Assembly (NCBI RefSeq): GCF_000715495.1
Contig: NZ_JNLX01000185.1
Coordinates: 1-64,000, forward strand
From: Hymenobacter sp. IS2118
GTDB taxonomy: Bacteria > Bacteroidota > Bacteroidia > Cytophagales > Hymenobacteraceae
Reading direction: 5' to 3'
Length of the DNA stretch: 64,000 nucleotides
Of the stretch, positions 43,228 to 51,400 are shown piece by piece (positions within the stretch are counted from its first letter, which is position 1; each line of letters starts with the position of its first letter). The position numbers and the translations under genes are program-made. The notes below the pieces were generated by a model, which was given only the letters and a program-made list of their open reading frames with translations, was not told the origin of the DNA and made no database searches.

Positions 43228-43761
43228 TTAAAGCACGGCTTCTTGGCGTGTCTCGTTGCCGGGGTAGTCCGAAGCGGTAATGGTAATCTTGTCGCCGGCC
43301 AGTGACTCGTTGGAAGCAGTAGCCACGTAGCGGAACGTGCTACCGTCGGCTTCGGGCCGCACATCGCCCTCCTCCACAATGCTGCCATCGGGATTCTGGA
43401 TGAGCACGTGCACGTGGTGCAGGGCAAAATCGTCGGTGGCCTGCACCACAATTACGTCGCCCACCCGGCCCCGGTAGCCCGAAAAATCGACATTCGTAAT
43501 ATTGGGCGCGTTCAGATAGTCGGCCACGGCCACAGCATAGGGCGAGCGCAAAATCTCGTCGGTATGCTTGCGGTAGGCAGACTCGCGGGCGGGGTCGTTG
43601 CGCACATCGTGGGCGTAGAAGGCGGCCTGCTGCACGCGCTGGCGCTGGGTGAGGCCCGCCGCACCGGCCGCCGTAGGCGGGTTGGAAGTATTCTGGCGAA
43701 AAACCAGGTCGGGGTTGGTGGCCGGCTGGTCAGGCGCGGGCACGGGAAGGGCATCGGACAT
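43228..43761 (-). CDS. Hypothetical protein with C-terminal beta domain
   Basis: A 177-residue protein of unknown family. The first 45 residues are Pro/Ala/Asn-rich and probably disordered, then a helical segment (QRQRVQQAAFYAHDVRNDP), then a beta-rich part (VDFSGYRGRVGDVIVVQATDDFALHHVHVLIQNPDGSI) that looks like an immunoglobulin-like fold. No signal peptide. ATG start, 48 bases before the oxidoreductase gene on the same strand, so perhaps co-transcribed. No function is proposed. Confidence 0.7.
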   Translation of the reverse strand: MSDALPVPAPDQPATNPDLVFRQNTSNPPTAAGAAGLTQRQRVQQAAFYAHDVRNDPARESAYRKHTDEILRSPYAVAVADYLNAPNITNVDFSGYRGRVGDVIVVQATDDFALHHVHVLIQNPDGSIVEEGDVRPEADGSTFRYVATASNESLAGDKITITASDYPGNETRQEAVL

Positions 43762-43915
43762 AAGTGGGTGGGATTGGGGTGCGAAAGGGTGGCGTAAGTA
43801 GCAATTTCTACCCTACGCACCAAGGTGTTGGTCAGGCCATAACTTTTCAAAAAAAGTGGCGAGCTGTTGCCCCGCACCCCGCCCGCACCCCAAAGTCGCC
43901 TCGCCCCCCACCCGG

Positions 43916-43923
43916 TACCTTTG
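43916..43923 (+). promoter_or_regulatory. Candidate -7 element of the HAD phosphatase gene
   Basis: TACCTTTG fits TAnnTTTG, 24 bases before the start codon. No clear -33 element. Confidence 0.4.
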
Positions 43924-43947
43924 CCGCTCCTGCTTCCCCGACTACTC

Positions 43948-44634
43948 ATGATTCGCACCGTAATTTTCGACATGGACGGCGTCATTATCGACACCGAGCC
44001 GCTGCACCACCACGCCTTTTTCACGCTGTTTGCCGAGCTGGGCATTACCGTCAGCGTGGCCGAGTATGCCAGCTTTCTGGGCGGCTCGACGCGCAACGTT
44101 TTTCAGCGGCTCAAAAGCGAATTTGGCCTTACTCAGGACGTGGAAAGTCTGCTGCTGCGCAAGCGGGAGCTGTTCAATAAGTCTTTCGATGAAGATACCG
44201 GGCTCGACCTGCTGCCCGGCGTGCGCAGCCTGATTGAGGACCTGCGGGCGCATGGCGTGCAGCTGGTGCTGGCTTCATCGGCTTCCAAAGCCACGATTGT
44301 ACGGGTATTTCAGCGGTTCGGGCTCGGCCCTTATTTCAACCACCTCGTTAGCGGCGAAGACTTTGAGCGGTCGAAACCCGACCCGGCAATTTTCCGGCAC
44401 GCGGCGGCATTGGCCAAAACCGCTGTGTCGGAGTGCATCGTTATCGAGGATTCGGCCAACGGGGTTTCGGCGGCGAAGGCGGCGGGTATCTACTGCGTAG
44501 GCTACGCCAGCCCGCACTCCGCCGGTCAGGACCTAGGCCACGCCGACCGCATCATCCAACACTTTTCGGAATTGACCGCTCCGGCCATTATCGGCATTCG
44601 ACCCACCGAAGAATCAGCAAGCCAGCGGGTGTAG
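43948..44634 (+). CDS. HAD-family phosphatase/phosphomutase (beta-PGM-like)
   Basis: A 228-residue HAD hydrolase. The nucleophile and acid are D8 and D10 in VIFDMDGVIIDTEPLHH; motif II is LASSASKATI; motif III has the lysine in ERSKPDP; motif IV is IVIEDSANGVSAAKAAG. The helical cap between motifs I and II is of the C1 type used by beta-phosphoglucomutase and sugar phosphatases. Start is ATG in MIRTVIFDM; an earlier in-frame start would add a proline-rich non-family stretch. Substrate is probably a small sugar phosphate. Confidence 0.9.
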   Translation: MIRTVIFDMDGVIIDTEPLHHHAFFTLFAELGITVSVAEYASFLGGSTRNVFQRLKSEFGLTQDVESLLLRKRELFNKSFDEDTGLDLLPGVRSLIEDLRAHGVQLVLASSASKATIVRVFQRFGLGPYFNHLVSGEDFERSKPDPAIFRHAAALAKTAVSECIVIEDSANGVSAAKAAGIYCVGYASPHSAGQDLGHADRIIQHFSELTAPAIIGIRPTEESASQRV

Positions 44635-44654
44635 CCGGTGCTGGGTAGTTAGCC

Positions 44655-44697
44655 TAAGCTACAAGCGGTGGGCCGCAAGCTTGGGGCTTGTAGCTTA
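44655..44697. repeat. Inverted repeat between convergent genes
   Basis: TAAGCTACAAGC and its perfect complement lie around a 19-base centre that contains another AAGCTT. Without a T run it is a weak terminator candidate at best. Confidence 0.55.
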
Positions 44698-44715
44698 TGG
44701 CTTGTGAATCAACGC

Positions 44716-45621
44716 TTAAAACCGGCCTAATTCCTCCCAGTCAAAGTCCCATTCGGGCGTAAAAAACTGCGCTTGGGCCGTGGCCGGTACCGAAAACCAC
44801 GCGCCCAGCTCGGGGCCGTCCACGTTGCGCAGGATATGGACGTTCTGAGCCGGCATGTAGCTCTGGGCCAGCAGCACGTATTTCTGGTGAGAAGTCGGGT
44901 TTTCGGCCACATCCACTACCAGCACGGCGTGGCCGGGCGCCCCGCCGTGAATTAATACGTCGCCGGGCTGTACCGTACTGAGCGGCACTGGTCGCAGCTC
45001 CTTGCTCAGCGAGAGCGTGCCCGCGTAGCCGAACGTGGGCACCAGGTAGCGGGCCAGGGCCGCGTGGGTGGGCGCCTCGGCCGGCCGGGCGGCGGGCGTC
45101 ACCTCCTCGCCGCGCACCTTGAAAGTCTTGCCGGCCACGAAATCTGAAAACCAGAAATCATAGCCCGTGGTGAGATGAAAATGGATTTTATTCGGGTCGT
45201 GGCTGAATAAATACTCGGCCCGCAGGCGCATCACGGCGTCGGCACACTGCTGCAAATCCTGGGGCGGCACGTCGATATCGACCACGGCCGCCACCACGTC
45301 CTGCCGGTTTTTCGGCTGCCCGTTGTAGAGCAGGGCTCTGGTGCCGGCTGGTTTCAGGGGCAGCCACCGCAGCCACTCGCTCCAGCTTCCGGCGGCGGTA
45401 GCCACGCGCCGGCTGCCGGCGGGGGCCGGGAATCGGACCGCCACCGTTTGCGTGGCCGGGCCAAGCTGGGCCTGCCAGGGGTAGGAGAGGCCCGCAGGGC
45501 GTGGGGCCAGAGTTGGCGGCGTGGCCCTAGTAACGGCCGCTTTCGCGGTATCGGCCGTATCGGACTGGCAGGCCAGCAAACCCAGGGCCGCGAGCAGCAG
45601 TAGAGGTGTTTTCTTCTTCAC
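44716..45621 (-). CDS. DUF4846 lipoprotein
   Basis: A 301-residue lipoprotein: with GTG as start the N-terminus reads MKKKTPLLLLAALGLLACQS, an ideal lipobox (LLAC) with lipidated C18. A TTG six codons earlier lies inside the T run of the topA terminator, so it is rejected. The domain has GSWSEWLRWLPLKP, VVAAVVDIDV, CADAVMRLRAEYLF, FWFSDF and PGDVLIHGGAPGHAVLVVDVA, the DUF4846 pattern found in Bacteroidota. The last block recalls a cysteine-protease-like His loop, though no catalytic Cys is evident. Function unknown; outer-membrane or periplasmic. Confidence 0.82.
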   Translation of the reverse strand: MKKKTPLLLLAALGLLACQSDTADTAKAAVTRATPPTLAPRPAGLSYPWQAQLGPATQTVAVRFPAPAGSRRVATAAGSWSEWLRWLPLKPAGTRALLYNGQPKNRQDVVAAVVDIDVPPQDLQQCADAVMRLRAEYLFSHDPNKIHFHLTTGYDFWFSDFVAGKTFKVRGEEVTPAARPAEAPTHAALARYLVPTFGYAGTLSLSKELRPVPLSTVQPGDVLIHGGAPGHAVLVVDVAENPTSHQKYVLLAQSYMPAQNVHILRNVDGPELGAWFSVPATAQAQFFTPEWDFDWEELGRF

Positions 45622-45637
45622 AGCAGCATTAAGCAAC

Positions 45638-45665
45638 AAAAAAAGCCCGCGAGGTGCGGGCTTTT
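45638..45665 (-). terminator. Intrinsic terminator of topA
   Basis: On the minus strand AAAAGCCCGC pairs with GCGGGCTTTT over five bases, followed by seven T. Confidence 0.88.
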
Positions 45666-45694
45666 CGTATGCGAATAACGTAATATGCTGCTGA

Positions 45695-48217
45695 TTATTT
45701 TGCCGCCGCCGTTGGCTTTTTAGCGGCTGGCTTCTTGGCAGTAGCGGGCTTCTTGGCGGCGGTGGCTTTTTTGGCGGCGGCAGGCTTTTTTGCCGCTGGT
45801 TTCTTAGCGGCGGCAGTGGCTTTGGCCGCCTTTTTAGCCGGGGCGTCGGCGTCCTTTTCAGCTTTTGCAGGGGCCGCTTTTTTGCCGAAGCGGCCGCCTT
45901 TGGCCGGTTTGTCGGGCGTGGCGTCGGCCAGCTCCTGGCAGCGTTCCAGGGTTAGCTCGGTGGGCTCCTCGCCTTTGGGAATCTTCACGTTCTTCTTGCC
46001 CGCCACAATGTAGGGCCCGAAGCGGCCATTCAGCACCTGAATATCGGGGTTTTCGGGGAAAGCCTTGATGAGGCGCTCGGCGTCGGTTTTGCGCTTGAGC
46101 TCAATCAGGGCCACGGCTTCTTCGGCGTTGATGGTGTGCGGGTCCTGCTCCTTGGTGAGGGAGAAAAACTTGCTGTCGTGCCGCACATAAGGCCCGAAGC
46201 GGCCCAGGTTGGCCGTCATGTCCTTGCCCTCAAACTCGCCCACCACGCGCGGCAGCTTGAACAGCTCCAGCGCCTCTTCCAGGGTGATGCTTTCGATAAA
46301 CTGGCCTTTGCGCAGGTTGGCGTAGGCGGGTTTGGTTTCGCCTTCGGTGTCGCCCAGGGCCACGTAGGGGCCGTATTTGCCCAGCCGGGCCGAAATGCGC
46401 TCGCCGGTTTCGGGGTGGGTGCCCAGCTCGCGGGTGGTGCCCACGGTGCTACGGTCAATCTCCTGCCCGGCCTCGATGGTCGCGTGGAAATTGCCGTAGA
46501 AATTGGTCAGCATTTGCGTCCAGTCTTCCAGGCCGTTGGCAATCTGGTCGAACTCGTCTTCCACCTTCGCCGTGAACTGAAAGTCCACAATCACGGGGAA
46601 GTGCTCCACCAAAAAGTCGTTCACCACCATCGCCGTGTCCGTCGGAAACAGCTTGGCTTTCTCAGCGCCGTAGTTCTCGGTTTTCACTTCCGTACTCACC
46701 GCCGCTTCGTCCAGCGTCAGCACGTGGAACTTGCGCTCCTTGCCCTCACGGGTGTCTTTTTCCACATAGCCACGCTTCTGCACCGTGCTGATGGTGGGGG
46801 CGTAGGTGGAAGGCCGGCCGATGCCCATTTCCTCCAGCTTCTTTACCAGCGAAGCCTCGGTGTAGCGGGCCGGCGGCGATGAAAACCGCTCCGTGGCGCT
46901 CAGGCGCAGCAGGGGCATCGCCTGGCCCACGCTTAGCGGCGGCAGGCCGCGCGAGAAGCTCGATTCGGCGTCCTTGGCTTCTTCTTCGTCCTCGTCGTCC
47001 TTGCTTTCGGCATACACTTTCAGAAAACCCTCGAAGGTGATGACCTCGCCGGTAGCCGTGAACGTGACGCCAGGCTGCGTGCTGATGCCGATAACGGCCG
47101 TGGTCCGCTCAATCACCGCTTCGGCCATCTGCGAAGCCATTGCCCGCTTGCGAATCAGGTCGTACAGGCGCTGCTCCGAGGCATCGGAACCGGCTTTTAC
47201 CAGCGCGAAATCGGTGGGGCGAATGGCTTCGTGAGCCTCCTGGGCCGAAGCCGACTTGGTTTTGAAGGTGCGGGTGTGGTGGTACTCGGCGCCGTAGGCG
47301 GCCGTGATGGCATTTTGGGCCCCGGTCATGGCCTCGCCCGACAGGTTCACCGAGTCCGTCCGCATGTAGCTGATTTTGCCAGCCTCGTACAGCTTCTGGG
47401 CCACGCTCATGGTTTGGGCCACCGAGAAGCCGAGCTTGCGTGAAGCCTCTTGCTGCAGCGTAGACGTGGTGAACGGGGCCGCTGGGCTGCGCTTGCCGGG
47501 CTTTTTATCCAGGCTTTCAATCTGATATTTGGCCCCGAGGCAGCGCTGCAAAAAGGCTTCGGCTTCGTCCCGCACTTTGTAGCGGGTAGGCAGCTCGGCT
47601 TCGAGCACCGCGCCGCGGCCGGCGTCGAAGCGCGCCACAATGCGATAGGCGCTGGCCGAGAGGTGGGACGCTACTTCGCGCTCCCGCTCCACCACCAGGC
47701 GCACCGCCACCGACTGTACCCGGCCGGCCGACAGGCCCGGCTTTACTTTTTTCCACAGTACCGGGCTCAGCTCGAAGCCCACAAGGCGGTCGAGCACCCG
47801 GCGGGCCTGTTGGGCGTTCACCAAGTCCTGGTTCACCGTGCGCGGCGCGGCAATGGCGGCCAGGATGGCATTTTTGGTGATTTCGCGGAATACGATGCGA
47901 CGCGTTTTGGTCTCGGGCAGGTTCAGAGTCTCGGCCAGGTGCCACGAAATGGCTTCCCCTTCGCGGTCATCGTCACTCGCCAACCAGACCGTTTCGGCCT
48001 CTTTGGAAAGTTTTTTTAGCTGCGCAATTAGCTCGCGCTTGTCGGGCGACACCACGTAAGTAGGCTTAAATCCATTGGCAATATCGATGGCGTTGTTGTC
48101 CTTGGGCAAGTCGCGAACGTGCCCGTAGCTGGAGCGCACCACGTAATCCTGGCCGAGGTAGCCTTCAATGGTTTTGGCCTTGGCCGGCGACTCGACGATA
48201 ACTAAATTCTTGACCAT
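45695..48217 (-). CDS. topA: DNA topoisomerase I
   Basis: An 840-residue type IA topoisomerase that relaxes negative supercoils. TOPRIM block KNLVIVESPAKAKTIEGYLG, then ASDDDREGEAISWHLA, and the active-site tyrosine in KISYMRTDSVNLSG are present. The C-terminal part has GRFGPYVRHDSKFF-type repeats rather than classical zinc fingers. The end is a 50-residue Lys/Ala/Pro tail of KKPAAKK repeats, like histone H1, preceded by an acidic-basic linker (KAEKDADAPAKKAAK). Start ATG in MVKNLVIVES gives the family N-terminus. Confidence 0.95.
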   Translation of the reverse strand: MVKNLVIVESPAKAKTIEGYLGQDYVVRSSYGHVRDLPKDNNAIDIANGFKPTYVVSPDKRELIAQLKKLSKEAETVWLASDDDREGEAISWHLAETLNLPETKTRRIVFREITKNAILAAIAAPRTVNQDLVNAQQARRVLDRLVGFELSPVLWKKVKPGLSAGRVQSVAVRLVVEREREVASHLSASAYRIVARFDAGRGAVLEAELPTRYKVRDEAEAFLQRCLGAKYQIESLDKKPGKRSPAAPFTTSTLQQEASRKLGFSVAQTMSVAQKLYEAGKISYMRTDSVNLSGEAMTGAQNAITAAYGAEYHHTRTFKTKSASAQEAHEAIRPTDFALVKAGSDASEQRLYDLIRKRAMASQMAEAVIERTTAVIGISTQPGVTFTATGEVITFEGFLKVYAESKDDEDEEEAKDAESSFSRGLPPLSVGQAMPLLRLSATERFSSPPARYTEASLVKKLEEMGIGRPSTYAPTISTVQKRGYVEKDTREGKERKFHVLTLDEAAVSTEVKTENYGAEKAKLFPTDTAMVVNDFLVEHFPVIVDFQFTAKVEDEFDQIANGLEDWTQMLTNFYGNFHATIEAGQEIDRSTVGTTRELGTHPETGERISARLGKYGPYVALGDTEGETKPAYANLRKGQFIESITLEEALELFKLPRVVGEFEGKDMTANLGRFGPYVRHDSKFFSLTKEQDPHTINAEEAVALIELKRKTDAERLIKAFPENPDIQVLNGRFGPYIVAGKKNVKIPKGEEPTELTLERCQELADATPDKPAKGGRFGKKAAPAKAEKDADAPAKKAAKATAAAKKPAAKKPAAAKKATAAKKPATAKKPAAKKPTAAAK

Positions 48218-48418
48218 GTGAGCGGGTAAGGGGGGACGGCAGACGAAAGGAGGCAGTCCTGAGTGAAACGGCCAGCCGTGGGAAAATGTTGAATTTAGCC
48301 GCAAAGATGCCGGATAATTCCCAGCACCGCCGCACTTAAAAATAATAGGGACGCTCCGGGGGGGCCGAAACATAACTTTGACCCTGCCGGGTTCACGCCC
48401 GTCGCCACCGGCCGAAGC

Positions 48419-48451
48419 TTTGCTCATTCCGGCTTATTCCGCGTACTTTCG
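48419..48451 (+). promoter_or_regulatory. Candidate promoter of the chemosensory cluster
   Basis: TTTG (48419-48422), a 21-base spacer and TACTTTCG (48444-48451) match the Bacteroidota consensus at all but one -7 position. It would give a leader of about 40 bases before the receptor gene. A second TAACTTTG lies at 48373-48380 without a good -33. Confidence 0.5.
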
Positions 48452-48496
48452 TCTTCGCATCCCTCCTCCTTTCATCCGTTTGATTCCTATTAGTAT

Positions 48497-51400
48497 ATGG
48501 CTGCCCCCAAGACTCCGCAAACCAAGCCTCGTCGTTCCGCGGTCGTGGCAGCTTCGGAAGATAACCCCGGTGGAATGCCGGATTCTGGTGCCATCTCGTC
48601 CCTGGATGTGGTCCGGACCAACAACGACCTGACCCGCAAAAGAGGCGGCTCCCGTGGTTCCCTCGATACGCAGGACCCCGGCTACGTCAACGACCAGCTC
48701 AACCGGGTGCTATTTGCCCTCGACGCCTTTAAGAAGGGCGACGTATCGGTGCGCCTGACCAAGCAGAACGACGACATTTTCGCGGAAATCGCCGAAGCCT
48801 ACAACTCCATGGTGGAGATGATAGGCGGGGTAGGCGGCGAAGTGTCGCGCATCTCGAAAGTGGCCGGAGTGGAAGGAAACCTCAAGGCGCGGGCTTCGGC
48901 CGACGGCGCCGCGGGCTTCTGGCGCGACATGCTCAACAACATCAACGGCCTCGTTGACAGCATCGCCGTGCCGGTACTGGAAGTAAGCAAGGTGTTGAAG
49001 AACATCAGCCGCGGCAATCTGGACGAAAGCTTCCAGATTCCGGTGTCGGGCGACTTCAAGCTGATGGCCGAAACCATCAACAAAACGATTGATAACCTCA
49101 ATATTTTCGCCAGCGAAGTAACCCGCGTGGCCCAGGAAGTGGGCACCGAGGGCAAGCTCGGCGGCCAGGCCAGCGTGCCCAACGTGGGCGGTATCTGGAA
49201 AGACCTGACCGACAACGTGAATAACATGGCCTCGAACCTCACCGTGCAGGTGCGGGACATTGCCAACGTGGCCACGGCCGTAGCCAAGGGCGACCTGAGC
49301 CAGAAAATCACCGTCGATGTAAAGGGCGAGTTCCTGCAGCTCAAGCAGAACCTGAACCAGATGGTGGACTCGCTCAACCTGTTTGCCGGCGAGGTAACCC
49401 GCGTGGCCCAGGAAGTGGGCACCGAGGGCAAGCTCGGCGGTCAGGCCTCCGTGCCCAACGTGGCCGGCGTGTGGAAGGAGCTGACCGACAACGTAAACAA
49501 CATGGCCAGCAACCTGACTTCTCAGGTGCGGGACATTGCCAACGTGGCCACGGCCGTAGCCAAGGGCGACCTGAGCCAGAAAGTTACCGTCGATGTAAAA
49601 GGGGAGCTGCTCCAGCTGAAGCAGAACCTGAACCAGATGGTGGACTCGCTCAACCTGTTTGCCGGCGAGGTGACCCGCGTGGCCCAGGAAGTAGGCACCG
49701 AAGGCCGCCTCGGTGGCCAGGCCTCCGTGCCCAGCGTGGCCGGGGTGTGGAAGGACCTGACCGACAACGTGAACTACATGGCCAGCAACCTGACCAGTCA
49801 GGTGCGGGACATTGCCAACGTGGCCACGGCCGTAGCCAAGGGCGACCTGACCCAGACGGTGACCGTCGATGTAAAAGGCGAGTTCCTGCAACTCAAGCAG
49901 AACCTGAACCAGATGGTGGCTTCGCTGAACCTGTTTGCCGGCGAGGTAACCCGCGTGGCCCAGGAGGTGGGCACCGAGGGCAAGCTCGGCGGCCAGGCTT
50001 CCGTGCCGAACGTGGCCGGCGTGTGGAAAGCCTTGACGGACAACGTAAACGATATGGCCGCGGCTCTCACCTCGCAGGTGCGGGACATTGCCAACGTAGC
50101 CACCGCCGTAGCCCGCGGCGACCTCAGCCAGAAGATGACGGTGAACGTGAAAGGCGAAATCCTGGAGCTGAAGAACATCCTCAACCAGATGGTGGACTCG
50201 CTGAACATCTTCGGCGATGAAGTAACCCGGGTGGCCCGCGAAGTGGGCACCGAAGGCAAACTCGGCGGCCAGGCCGTGGTGCCCCGCGTCGGCGGCACCT
50301 GGAAAGAGCTGACCGACAACGTGAACACCATGGCCAGCAACCTGACCTCGCAGGTACGGGACATTGCCAACGTGGCCACCGCCGTATCGAAAGGCGACCT
50401 GAGCCAGAAGATTACGGTGGACGTGAAAGGCGAGCTGCTGGACCTGAAGGACAACCTCAATCAGATGGTGGACTCGCTCAACATCTTCGCTGGCGAAGTA
50501 ACCCGCGTGGCCCGCGAAGTGGGCACCGAAGGTATTCTGGGCGGCCAGGCCAACGTGCCCCGCGTAAGCGGCACCTGGAAAGACCTGACCGACAACGTGA
50601 ACACGATGGCCAGCAACCTAACCTCGCAGATGCGCGACATTGCCAACGTGGCAACCGCGGTAGCGAAAGGTGACCTGAGCCAGAAAATCACGGTGAACGT
50701 GCGCGGCGAGCTGCTGCAGTTGAAGGAAAACCTCAACGAAATGGTGGACTCGCTGAACATCTTCGGCGACGAGGTAACCCGCGTGGCCCGCGAAGTAGGC
50801 ACCGAAGGCAAGCTCGGCGGCCAGGCCACGGTGCCCAACGTGCGCGGCACCTGGAAAGACCTGACCGACAACGTGAACACCATGGCCAGCAACCTGACGA
50901 GTCAGGTGCGGGACATTGCCAACGTGGCCACCGCCGTATCGCGCGGCGACCTCAGCCAGAAAGTGTCGGTAAACGTCAATGGCGAGCTGCTGGACCTGAA
51001 GGACAACCTGAACCAGATGGTGGACTCGCTCAACATCTTCGCCGGCGAAGTAACCCGCGTGGCCCAGGAAGTGGGCACCGAGGGCAAGCTCGGCGGCCAG
51101 GCCAGCGTGCCCAACGTGGCCGGCGTGTGGAAGGAACTGACCGACAACGTGAACTACATGGCCAGCAACCTCACCACGCAGGTGCGGGGCCTGGTGAAGG
51201 TGGTAACCGCCGTATCGAAAGGCGACCTTACCCAGAAGCTGACCCTCGAAGCCAAAGGCGAAGTAGCCGAGCTGGCCGACACCATCAACAGCATGGTGGA
51301 CGACCTGAACCGCTTGGCCTCCGAAGTAAGCCGCGTGGCCAAAGTGGCCGGGGTAGAGGGCAAGCTGACCGAACGCGCCACCGTAGGCGGCGTGTCGGGC

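Noticed and set aside
49118..51325. CRISPR array
   Set aside because: The repeats are 276 bases, contiguous and protein-coding; there are no spacers.
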